Assembly: GCA_030841105.1 (NCBI GenBank)
Contig: JAVEDE010000020.1
Location: forward strand, 1 to 57,160
Reading direction: 5' to 3'
From: Pyrinomonadaceae bacterium
GTDB lineage: Bacteria > Acidobacteriota > Blastocatellia > Pyrinomonadales > Pyrinomonadaceae
Length of the DNA stretch: 57,160 nt
Shown here: positions 1 to 7,930 of the stretch, in pieces
Position numbering within the stretch: the stretch's first letter is position 1
How the letters are laid out: each line of letters opens with the position of its first letter
Made by a program: the position numbers and the translations under genes
Notes under the pieces: generated by a model
Database searches by the model: none
What the model was told of the DNA's origin: nothing
Seen by the model: the letters and a program-made list of their open reading frames with translations, nothing else

Positions 1-2
1 TG

Positions 3-1478
3 GCGCGCTGGCGCGACGACGGCCAGTTAGAGTTCTTAGGCAGACAAGACGAACAGATCAAGCTGCGTGGCTATCGCATCGAACTCGGAGAGATCGAAGC
101 GGCGTTAGCGTCGCACGGCGGCGTGCGCGGTTGCGCGGTGATGCTGAGGGAAGTGGCGGGCACGCCCGCACTCGTCGGCTACGTCACGGGCGAGGTTGAA
201 GCGGATGAACTGAAAGATCATCTCTCGCGTCAACTTCCTTCCTACATGCTGCCGCAGAGGATCGTGCGGCTCGACGCGTTGCCGCTAACGACGAACGGCA
301 AAGTTGACCGCAAGGCTCTGCCCGCGCCCGAAGCCGGGGGGCGCGATTGCTACGTCGCCCCGCGCACGGCGGTCGAAGAGATTCTGTGCGGCATGTGGGC
401 GGAGTTGCTCGGCCGCGAACGCGTCGGCATCGAAGACAATTTCTTCGCGCTCGGCGGCCACTCGCTGCTCGCGGCGCAGGTCGTCGCGCGCATCCGCGCG
501 ACGCTCGGTTTGGACGTGCCCTTGCGCGTCTTGTTCGAGCGGCTGACGGTCGAGACGCTGGCGCGCGAGTTGGAACAGCAGATGGCCCAGAGCGAGCCGG
601 AGGCGTTCACGGGCGGCCTCGGCGAATACGTCGGCGCGCACGCGGGCGCACAACTGGACGCGTGCCTCGTGCCGCTGCGGCATGCGGCCGTGGGCGACGG
701 CGCGCCCCTCTTCTGCGTCCACCCCGCGTCGGGACTCGCGCACCTCTACGTCGAACTCGCGGCCAACTTGCCGGGGCGTGCCTTCTACGGTCTGCAATCG
801 CACGGGCTGTCGCCCGCACGCGCGCTCGACACGACGGTCGAAGCGATGGCCGCGCGTTACCTGTCGGAAGTGACCGCGCGCGAGACAGCGGGGCCGTACC
901 TCTTGGCGGGCTGGTCGCTCGGCGGCAAAGTCGCCTTCGAGATGGCGCGGCAGTTGGAGCAAGCGGGGCGTTCGGTCGGCCTCGTCGCCATCTTCGACAC
1001 CGCGCCGGAGTTGCCTGCGTCTGACGAAACGAACTCCGAACTGACTTGGGAAGAGGACTATCTCACGCGCTCCGGCGCGACGTTCGGATTGGACGCAGAC
1101 GAACTGCTCGCCTTGTCGAAAGAGAAGCGGCTCGCGCGTTATCTCGACGCGGCGAAGGCTGCGGGGCACGTTCCGACGGAAGTGACCGAGGCGCAGTTCG
1201 CGCGCTTCCTCGAAGTCTACGCGGCGAACGAGGCGGCGTCGCGCGTTTACCAACCGCAACCTTACGCGGGGCGCGTGGTGCTGTTCCGCTCCGACGCCGA
1301 AAACGGACTGGCCGAGACTTACGGTTGGGAACGTTACGCGGCGGGCGGCGTCGAGGTGGTGCGTCTGGACACGACGCACGGGCAGTTTGTGCAGGGCGAA
1401 CGCGCCGCCGCGCTCGCGCGCCTCATGCGACCCTTCCTGCCGCCGCCGTCGCGCAGTTCACGCGCCGCGAACGGTTGA
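3..1478 (+). CDS. Nonribosomal peptide synthetase, C-terminal part (A-PCP-TE), 5' truncated
   Basis: The reading frame is open from the window edge, so this is the end of a larger synthetase. The first codons encode the adenylation-domain A8 motif ([20 protein letters not shown]), followed by A10 ([11 protein letters not shown]) near residue 97. A peptidyl carrier domain follows, with [12 protein letters not shown]; its phosphopantetheine serine is the codon at 462-464. The rest is an alpha/beta-hydrolase thioesterase with GWSLGG (Ser codon 915-917) and a late His in TTHGQF. The terminal thioesterase shows that this is the last module and releases the peptide by hydrolysis or cyclisation. The substrate-selecting part of the adenylation domain lies outside the window, so the amino acid cannot be predicted. 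It begins a co-directional biosynthetic cluster with mbtH next. Confidence 0.95.
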   Translation, partial: ARWRDDGQLEFLGRQDEQIKLRGYRIELGEIEAALASHGGVRGCAVMLREVAGTPALVGYVTGEVEADELKDHLSRQLPSYMLPQRIVRLDALPLTTNGKVDRKALPAPEAGGRDCYVAPRTAVEEILCGMWAELLGRERVGIEDNFFALGGHSLLAAQVVARIRATLGLDVPLRVLFERLTVETLARELEQQMAQSEPEAFTGGLGEYVGAHAGAQLDACLVPLRHAAVGDGAPLFCVHPASGLAHLYVELAANLPGRAFYGLQSHGLSPARALDTTVEAMAARYLSEVTARETAGPYLLAGWSLGGKVAFEMARQLEQAGRSVGLVAIFDTAPELPASDETNSELTWEEDYLTRSGATFGLDADELLALSKEKRLARYLDAAKAAGHVPTEVTEAQFARFLEVYAANEAASRVYQPQPYAGRVVLFRSDAENGLAETYGWERYAAGGVEVVRLDTTHGQFVQGERAAALARLMRPFLPPPSRSSRAANG

Positions 1479-1564
1479 GTTTCAGTCAGCACTTTTTTCA
1501 GTCGTCGCTCCCGTGTGGTGCGGCGAAGACACACTAACTTAAGACAGACAGAGGAGTGACCATT

Positions 1565-1783
1565 ATGTTCAGTAACGAGCAAGAAGACACGCGCACATAC
1601 AAGGTGGTGTTGAATCACGAGGAGCAATATTCGATCTGGCCTGCGGATCGAGAGAACGCGCTCGGCTGGAACGACGCGGGCAAGTCGGGCACGAAAGCAG
1701 AATGCCTCGCCTACATCGAACAGGTGTGGACGGACATGCGCCCCTTGAGCCTGCGTAAACACATGGAGAGCGCGACCGCCTAA
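1565..1783 (+). CDS. mbtH: MbtH-like NRPS accessory protein
   Basis: A 72-residue protein, the usual size for MbtH-like proteins, which bind NRPS adenylation domains and help them fold or adenylate. It carries the family signature: N-x-E-x-Q-x-S-x-W-P near the start, a GW in the centre and SLRKHM near the end. The ATG at 1565 is preferred over an in-frame GTG at 1556 because GAGGAG at 1551-1556 sits eight bases before it. It follows the NRPS by 86 bases, which fits a dedicated partner of that synthetase. Confidence 0.95.
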   Translation: MFSNEQEDTRTYKVVLNHEEQYSIWPADRENALGWNDAGKSGTKAECLAYIEQVWTDMRPLSLRKHMESATA

Positions 1784-1953
1784 CGCGCGCCCGACGCGTT
1801 CGACCTATCAACTGCCGTGCGACTCAACGCCGCGGCACAGACAGTTTATCGGCCATCAACAACTGCGCCCTCAAGCGCGGTTTTTCGGCGGTCTCGCCTC
1901 TCACCTCAAAGCGGCCGCATACACAACTTTTCAGGAAATAGTAGGAGGAAGAA

Positions 1954-3294
1954 ATGTTCAAGAAAGTATTGAGCCTCGCCGTTCTGTGTCTCGCGCTTGC
2001 GACCGCCGCCCTCGGCGCGTCCGTGCCGGACGCACCCATCTCCGGCGCGTGGACGCTGACCTTCACGGCCTCCGGCGAGTCGCATGCCGTGCGCGCGAAT
2101 CTCGAAGCGCAGGGCACGAACGTCACCGGCCACATCTACCGCACCAAGTTGAAGGGCACGTTCGAGAAGGATCGTCTTGAGATCATCATGGCGAACGACG
2201 ACGGCGTGGAACAGGGTCGGCTCTCCGGCGTGCTGCGCGACGGCAAGCTCACCGGCAGCGGCACGCTCTGGGGTCTGACGCTCGACAGTTGGGCGGCCGT
2301 GCGCCCCGCCGCCGCCCCGGCCGCGCCGCAGACGCACACCTACGCGCCCACCCCGGCCAGCTACCAACGCTACCTCTCGATGGCCTTCCCGGCCGCCCTG
2401 CGCGTCTTCCCCGGCGACACCGTGCGCACCACTTTGATTGACGAGGACGGCCGCGACGCGAGCGGCAAGTCAATCACCGTCGGCGGCTTTCCCGTGGTCG
2501 GGCCGTTCTACGTCGAGAACGCGATGGCGGGCGACCTGCTGGCCGTGCGTTTCACGAAGGTCAGGATCAACCGCGAGACGGCCGAGAGCGGCCACGAACT
2601 CGTCGGCCCTGCCGCCGACCCGAACTACGTGCGCCACTCTAAAGCGGCGAAGAACTTTGATGCCAACTGGAAACTCAATCTCGCCTCCGGCACGGCGAGC
2701 CTCGCCAAGCCCTCCGTCGCGCTCACGTCGCTCTCGCTGCCCGTCCAACCGATGGTCGGCATCGTCGGCGTCGCGCCGCCGGGACGACAGGCGATGGCCT
2801 CGCGCTCCGTCGGCGACAACTACGGCGGCCACCTCGACTACAACGAGATCCGCGAAGGCGTGACCGTCTACCTGCCCGTCTTCCACGAAGGCGCGCGCCT
2901 CTTCCTCGGCGACGGCCACGCCGCGCAGGGCGACGGCCAACTCTCCGGCGAGGGTCTGGAAACTTCGCTCGACGTGGAGTTCACCGTCAACGTGATCCCG
3001 CAGAAGTCTTTCCCCGTGCCTTACGCGGAGAACGCTTCGGAGATGATGTTCATCGGCGTCGGCGGCTCGATTGAACTCGCGCTTCAACGCGCGACGACCG
3101 GGCTTGCCGTCTACCTCGAACGCGAGTACGGGCTGAACTCCACGGAGTCGGCGACGGTGCTCGGCGTGGCGGCGCAGTATCGCATCGCCAAGGTCGCCGT
3201 CTCGCCCGACGAGCAGACGACCGTGGTGGCGAAGATACAGAAGAGCGTCCTTGAGCAACTCGGCAAACCCAAGCAGTCGAAGACGACTCCCTAA
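1954..3294 (+). CDS. Secreted acetamidase/formamidase-family protein
   Basis: A 446-residue protein with a clear signal peptide (MFKKVLSLAVLCLALATAALGA), so it is exported. Residues of roughly 28-112 look like a small beta-rich domain that is not part of the classical enzyme. The remainder resembles the FmdA/AmdA acetamidase/formamidase family, with the typical core around VGDNYGGHLDYNEI and LFLGDGHAAQGDGQLSGEG. Family members hydrolyse small amides. Lying between mbtH and a tailoring oxygenase suggests processing or inactivation of the peptide outside the cytoplasm, but that is inference. AGGAGGAAG stands just before the ATG. Confidence 0.8.
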   Translation: MFKKVLSLAVLCLALATAALGASVPDAPISGAWTLTFTASGESHAVRANLEAQGTNVTGHIYRTKLKGTFEKDRLEIIMANDDGVEQGRLSGVLRDGKLTGSGTLWGLTLDSWAAVRPAAAPAAPQTHTYAPTPASYQRYLSMAFPAALRVFPGDTVRTTLIDEDGRDASGKSITVGGFPVVGPFYVENAMAGDLLAVRFTKVRINRETAESGHELVGPAADPNYVRHSKAAKNFDANWKLNLASGTASLAKPSVALTSLSLPVQPMVGIVGVAPPGRQAMASRSVGDNYGGHLDYNEIREGVTVYLPVFHEGARLFLGDGHAAQGDGQLSGEGLETSLDVEFTVNVIPQKSFPVPYAENASEMMFIGVGGSIELALQRATTGLAVYLEREYGLNSTESATVLGVAAQYRIAKVAVSPDEQTTVVAKIQKSVLEQLGKPKQSKTTP

Positions 3295-3309
3295 CACGTG
3301 TCGGTATCG

Positions 3310-3346
3310 CGGGGGCGGGCGCAACGGGCGTCGCGCCCGCCTCCCA
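3310..3346 (+). terminator. GC-rich hairpin after the acetamidase-like gene
   Basis: GGCGGGCGC at 3314-3322 pairs with GCGCCCGCC at 3333-3341. There is no T-run, so intrinsic termination is uncertain. Confidence 0.35.
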
Positions 3347-3444
3347 CGAAGCCGCGCGCACGCACGATGCGAGCCGCGGCCATTCGAGAAGTCAATTGGA
3401 TCAACTTATTCCCCGTCAAGATAATTTAAAGAAGGAGAACGGAA

Positions 3445-5040
3445 ATGTCGGAGTCTGAACCGCTGTATCTGAGTTCTAACATTCAGGCCGAGCCGCTGAT
3501 CGATCACTGGTACGCCTGGTCGCACCTCATCCCGCCGGCCACCGCCGCGCGCAACATCACCGAACGGCACTTGAAGATCATGGACTCTTACCTCAACGCG
3601 CCGCAGGTGCACGCCGCGGCCGTGAAGAATCCGAAGATGCTCGGCGGCCCGTTCATAGACTACGACGGCAAACGCCTCGACGAGATTCGCGCCCTGCGCG
3701 ACCGCACGAAGACGGAGCGCGCCGACATGCTCGCGCTCTCGGCCGCCATCGCCGAACTCGACAACCTCTTGAAGTCGTCGGCCAAGGGCTTCGCCCTGAC
3801 GAGTCTCTACGACTCCGTGCCCGCCCCTCTGCGCGGTTACGCCGAACTCATCTACGACCTGAACAACAACGCGTCGTTCCGCTTGATCGAGCCGCTGCTC
3901 TACCGCAGCAAGTATCACGACACCTCGACGCAGAGCCTCATGCTCTCGCGCACCGAATCGGACGAGCGGCCGTTCGTGCTGAGCACGCCGCGCCTCGAAG
4001 ACGACGAGAGCGTCCACCTGCGCGTGCCGTTCCACGACGAGAGCGTGGACAGCCTGTTCCGCCTCAAAAAAGAGCCGCGCCCGTTCAACGAAATCCTCGA
4101 CCTCGTGAACGTGCCGGAGAAGGATCGCGAATTGTTCCGCACGTTCTTCACCCCGCAAGCGCCGCGCCCGTACAAGCCTTACGACGGCGAGGGCGTGCGC
4201 TGGCGTTACTTCGGCCACGCCTGCATCCTCATCGAGACGGCGGGCGTGAGCATGTTGTTCGACCCCGTGGTCAGCTACAGCTACGAGAGCCAAATTTCGC
4301 GCTACACCTTCGAGGACTTGCCCGACCACATTGATTACGTGCTGCTCACACACAACCATCAGGATCACGTGATGTTCGAGACCTTGTTCCAGATCAGGCA
4401 CAAGGTCGGGACGGTCATCGTGCCCAAGAGCGTGGACGGCTCGCTGCAAGACCCTTCGATGAAACTCGTCTTCGAGAAGTGCGGCTTCAAGAACGTCATC
4501 GAACTCGGCGAGATGGAAGAACTGCCTTTCAAGGGCGGCTCGATCACCGGCCTCCCGTTCTTCGGCGAGCACAGCGACCTCAACGTGCGCAGCAAGATCG
4601 CGTTCCTCGTCCACGCCAACGGCCACAAGCTGATGTTCGCGGCCGACTCCTGCAACGTCGAGCCGCGTCTCTACGAGCACATCGTCCGCGAAGTGGGGAC
4701 GGTGGACGCGCTGTTCCTCGGCATGGAGTGCGACGGCGCGCCTCTGACGTGGCTCTACGGCCCGCTCCTCAGCACGCGCATTGACCGCGCGCAGGACGAA
4801 TCGCGCCGCCTCTCCGGCTCGAACTACGAACAGGCCGCCTCCATCGTCGAGATGTTCGGTTGCAAAGAAGTCTACGTCTACGCGATGGGTCAAGAGCCTT
4901 GGCTCAACTACGTGATGAGCATCAAGTACACGGAGGAATCGCGCCCCATCGTGGAATCGAACAAGCTGATGCAGGCGTGCCACGCGCGCGGCATCGTGGG
5001 CGAACGCCTGTTCGGCGAGAAGGAGATTTTCCTCTCCTGA
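3445..5040 (+). CDS. CmlA-type diiron beta-hydroxylase (metallo-beta-lactamase fold), NRPS tailoring
   Basis: A 531-residue protein with an N-terminal region of about 240 residues and a C-terminal metallo-beta-lactamase-fold domain. The metal motif is T-H-N-H-Q-D-H, giving His303, His305, Asp307 and His308. It is followed by FFGEHSD with Glu375 and by AADSCN with Asp401. CmlA, the chloramphenicol-pathway oxygenase that beta-hydroxylates an aminoacyl group on a carrier protein, is about 532 residues long. As I recall, its diiron ligands sit two positions later at each of these sites, including the unusual glutamate. This supports beta-hydroxylation of a carrier-bound amino acid rather than hydrolase activity. 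I could not place the last histidine ligand. AAGGAGAACGG precedes the ATG. Confidence 0.8.
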   Translation: MSESEPLYLSSNIQAEPLIDHWYAWSHLIPPATAARNITERHLKIMDSYLNAPQVHAAAVKNPKMLGGPFIDYDGKRLDEIRALRDRTKTERADMLALSAAIAELDNLLKSSAKGFALTSLYDSVPAPLRGYAELIYDLNNNASFRLIEPLLYRSKYHDTSTQSLMLSRTESDERPFVLSTPRLEDDESVHLRVPFHDESVDSLFRLKKEPRPFNEILDLVNVPEKDRELFRTFFTPQAPRPYKPYDGEGVRWRYFGHACILIETAGVSMLFDPVVSYSYESQISRYTFEDLPDHIDYVLLTHNHQDHVMFETLFQIRHKVGTVIVPKSVDGSLQDPSMKLVFEKCGFKNVIELGEMEELPFKGGSITGLPFFGEHSDLNVRSKIAFLVHANGHKLMFAADSCNVEPRLYEHIVREVGTVDALFLGMECDGAPLTWLYGPLLSTRIDRAQDESRRLSGSNYEQAASIVEMFGCKEVYVYAMGQEPWLNYVMSIKYTEESRPIVESNKLMQACHARGIVGERLFGEKEIFLS

Positions 5041-5052
5041 CGCGCCGACGAG

Positions 5053-5136
5053 ATTCGTGCGTCGAGCCGCGAGGTTGCCCGCGCCGCCGTGTTGGGGGCG
5101 AGCAGCGCGACGCGCCCGCAGGCTCGACGCACGAAT
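5053..5136 (+). terminator. Long hairpin with perfect 16-bp stem after the CmlA-like gene
   Basis: ATTCGTGCGTCGAGCC at 5053-5068 is exactly repeated in inverted form at 5121-5136 around a 52-base GC-rich loop. It could terminate the upstream transcript or protect its end. No T-run follows. Confidence 0.45.
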
Positions 5137-5253
5137 AGCTTTCTTCTCAAGTCTTCGTCACAAGTCTTCGTCTCACATCTCGCGTGCGGGTTGCAACGCT
5201 CGGACGCGTCTCAACAACGTCTCACTAACTTCTCACTAAGCAGGGTTGTCATC

Positions 5254-6309
5254 ATGAGTAACTTCGCAGCAACGGCCGAGCGGGAACTTCCCGGCGGCAT
5301 CGAATCGGAACTCGCGGCGCGCGCGGCGGCGGGCGACGGAATTCTGCGCGCCGTAGGCAACACGCCCCTCATCCGTCTCGCGAAACTCTACGGCCGCGAG
5401 TCTTTCGACGCCTACGCCAAACTCGAAGGCATGAACCCGGCCGGGAGCAGCAAGGATCGCCCCGCGCTGCGGATGATCATGCGCGCCATCGAGTCGGGGC
5501 GCATCACGAGCCGGACGACCGTCATCGAGTCGAGTTCGGGCAACCTCGGCATCGGCCTCGCGCAGGTCTGCACGTATCTCGATTTGCGTCTCGTCTGCGT
5601 CGTTGATCCGAACATCACCGAGCAGAACCTGCTGATCCTGCGTGCCTACGGGGCGGAGATCGAGATGGTCACAGAACCCGCTGCGGGCGGCGACTTTCTC
5701 ACCGCGCGCGTCGAGCGCGTCAAGCAGATGATCGCCGAGATGCCCGACACTTTCTGGTGCAACCAGTACGGCAACGCGCACAACCCGGAGGCGCACCACC
5801 AGACGGCCGAGGAGATTCTGCAAGCCCTTGAGACGCCGCCCGACTTTCTCTTCTGCGCCACGAGTTCGTGCGGCACGTTGCGCGGCTGCGCCGAGTTCAT
5901 CCAGTCGCGCGACTTGCCGACGAAACTGATCGCGGTTGACGCGCACGGCAGCGTCATCTTCGGGCAGCCCGCGGCGAAGCGACTCATTCCGGGGCACGGC
6001 GCGGCACGTCGTCCCGAACTCTACTGCACCGGCCTCGAAGATTTGCACGTCCACATCACGGACAGGGAAGCCGTGGCGGGCTGTCGCCAGTTGCTGCGCA
6101 CAGAGGCCATCTTCGCGGGCGGCTCGTCGGGCGCGGTCGTCTCGGCTGCGTTCAAACTCCGCGATCTCATTCCGCCCCACTCCGTCTGCGTGCTGATCCT
6201 GCCCGACCGCGGCGAGCGTTACCTGCCGACCGTCTACAGCGACGAGTGGGTGACGAAGCACTTCGGCGATGCGGGCGATCTCCTGCAACAGATACCGAGC
6301 GCGGCCTGA
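5254..6309 (+). CDS. sbnA: SbnA-like PLP enzyme for 2,3-diaminopropionate synthesis
   Basis: A 351-residue fold-type II PLP enzyme of the cysteine-synthase family. Lys67 in NPAGSSKDRP is the expected Schiff-base lysine and SSSGNLGIG is the phosphate/substrate loop. SbnA proteins join O-phospho-L-serine to glutamate, giving an intermediate that SbnB oxidatively cleaves to L-2,3-diaminopropionate. The assignment over a plain cysteine synthase rests on an SbnB-like gene at 12572 in the same cluster. I chose the ATG at 5254; the longer in-frame extension upstream is low in similarity and runs through the intergenic hairpin. Confidence 0.82.
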   Translation: MSNFAATAERELPGGIESELAARAAAGDGILRAVGNTPLIRLAKLYGRESFDAYAKLEGMNPAGSSKDRPALRMIMRAIESGRITSRTTVIESSSGNLGIGLAQVCTYLDLRLVCVVDPNITEQNLLILRAYGAEIEMVTEPAAGGDFLTARVERVKQMIAEMPDTFWCNQYGNAHNPEAHHQTAEEILQALETPPDFLFCATSSCGTLRGCAEFIQSRDLPTKLIAVDAHGSVIFGQPAAKRLIPGHGAARRPELYCTGLEDLHVHITDREAVAGCRQLLRTEAIFAGGSSGAVVSAAFKLRDLIPPHSVCVLILPDRGERYLPTVYSDEWVTKHFGDAGDLLQQIPSAA

Positions 6310-6360
6310 TCGGGAATCAACCACGAAGGCACGTTTGAGTCTTTAATTCAGAATCACGAC

Positions 6361-7689
6361 ATGCAAAATTTCACTCCAACACAGGACGCCGCGCGGCCGA
6401 AGGTTTTGATGGTGTCGCCCGAATACCCGCCCTACATGGTCGAGGGCGGACTCGGCACGCACGTCTCGGAACTGGCGCAGGGACTCGCCCGCGCCGGGTG
6501 CGAGGTGACGGTGCTCGCGCCGACCGTGGGCGAAAGCGTCACGCACCGCCACGGGCGCATCGTGGTGCAACTGATCTCGCTCGCAGGCGTCGCAGGCAAT
6601 CCGTCGGTCGAGAAGTTCATCGGCGAGATCACGAACTACGCCTCCGCCTTCGGCCGCCGGATGCTGTCCGAAGGCGGCGCGCGCGCCGACATCATTCACT
6701 GCCACGATTGGACGAGCATCTCTGCGGCGTGCGAGTTAGGGCGCGTCCTGGAACTCCCGGTCGTCGGCACGGTGCACCTGCTGCAACACCCTCTGTTCGC
6801 GTGGTGGGGCGTGGCGGCAAAGCCCGAAATCGTGAAGCAGGAGCGAGCCTTGTGTCGCGAGGCCGACGCGTTGATTACCGTCAGCCATTCGATGAGCCGC
6901 GTCATCAGCGACACTTATCAAATCCCCGCGGAGCGTCTCCACGTCGTGCATAACGGGCTGGACGTGGGGCAGTTTCTCAACTTGAACTTGAGCCGCGAGC
7001 AGATCGCCGAACTGAGGACGGGACTTCAAACATCGCCCGACGAAAAGATCGTCCTCTTCGCCGGTCGCCTGACGCCGCAGAAGGGACTCGATGCGCTGCT
7101 CGAATCGGCCGCGCGCGTCGTCGCCGTAAATCCAAAAGTGCGCTACGTCGTCGTCGGCGGGAACGGTTACTTCGACCCGCGCCTCAGCCCGCAGCAGGCG
7201 CAGGCGCAAATCTTGCAGTCGTTGCAGGCGGAGTATCCGCAGCACGCGCGTTTGTGGGACAAAATCAAAATCATGGGGATGATCCCGCGCGCGCAGGTGG
7301 CGATGCTCTACCGCGCGGCCGACCTCGCCGTTGTGCCTTCGGTCTACGAGCCGTTCGGCTACGCGGCCGTCGAGGCGATGGCGGCGGGGCTGCCCGTAGT
7401 GGCGACCGACGCGGGCGGCCTGTCGGAGATCGTGCTCGACGGCGAGACCGGCCTGCTCGTCCCGGTTCATACGGACGGACGCGGGCTGCGCGCGGTTGAC
7501 GTGGAAAAGTTGGCGGCGGCGCAACTCACAATCTTAGAAGACGACGCGCGCGCCGCGCGGTTCGGCGAGGCCGGGCGTCGGCGCGTCGCGGAGACGTTTA
7601 GCCCGGAGCGCATGATTCAATCAACGTTGCAAGTGTACGGGCAGGTGATCGCAAAATTCGACGCCGCCCGCTGCGCGTTGCACGCTTGA
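6361..7689 (+). CDS. Glycosyltransferase, GT-B fold (GT4/glycogen-synthase-like)
   Basis: A 442-residue GT-B glycosyltransferase. The N-terminal half has the donor/acceptor loop of this superfamily (SPEYPPYMVEGGLGTHVSEL). The C-terminal half has the nucleotide-sugar site, with E-P-F-G-Y-A-A-V-E-A-M and the ATDAGGLSEIV segment. It could glycosylate the peptide product, but similar enzymes also make storage or surface glycans, so its membership of the pathway rests on position alone. No strong ribosome site is visible before the ATG. Confidence 0.8.
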   Translation: MQNFTPTQDAARPKVLMVSPEYPPYMVEGGLGTHVSELAQGLARAGCEVTVLAPTVGESVTHRHGRIVVQLISLAGVAGNPSVEKFIGEITNYASAFGRRMLSEGGARADIIHCHDWTSISAACELGRVLELPVVGTVHLLQHPLFAWWGVAAKPEIVKQERALCREADALITVSHSMSRVISDTYQIPAERLHVVHNGLDVGQFLNLNLSREQIAELRTGLQTSPDEKIVLFAGRLTPQKGLDALLESAARVVAVNPKVRYVVVGGNGYFDPRLSPQQAQAQILQSLQAEYPQHARLWDKIKIMGMIPRAQVAMLYRAADLAVVPSVYEPFGYAAVEAMAAGLPVVATDAGGLSEIVLDGETGLLVPVHTDGRGLRAVDVEKLAAAQLTILEDDARAARFGEAGRRRVAETFSPERMIQSTLQVYGQVIAKFDAARCALHA

Positions 7690-7742
7690 ATTGTTGCGCG
7701 TTGCGCGCGTGCGCGGCATGAACGCGCGGGGGCGTTCGCAAG

Positions 7743-7771
7743 TTGACACGGGCGCGTGCGGCCGTTATCTT
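7743..7771 (+). promoter_or_regulatory. Sigma70-like promoter upstream of the ADOP permease
   Basis: TTGACA at 7743-7748 and TATCTT at 7766-7771 are separated by 17 bases. The implied leader to the ATG at 7931 is about 150 bases and contains a short run of CAGTGGT/CAGTGAT heptamers near 7902-7918. Confidence 0.5.
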
Positions 7772-7930
7772 TTTTGCGACTCGGAAACCCCCGAACGTTT
7801 CTCTCTCACAACCCTTTAACTATTGGCCGCCGGAGAAGTTCGCTACAAGGTGTCATCAACGTGTGTGTGTGCGTAGCGCAGCGTCGCGCTCGCGTGCGAG
7901 ACAGTGGTCAGTGATTAGGAGATTAAGAAA

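Noticed and set aside
3406..4983. Long open frame on the minus strand (525 codons) opposite the CmlA-like gene, and similar ones elsewhere (285-1379, 14280-15830, 11132-12343)
   Set aside because: They mirror strongly supported genes in GC-rich DNA, have His/Arg/Val-rich compositions without domains, and lack start signals.
5041..5253. Extending sbnA upstream to the first in-frame start
   Set aside because: The added residues cross a 16-bp perfect hairpin and do not resemble the family N-terminus.
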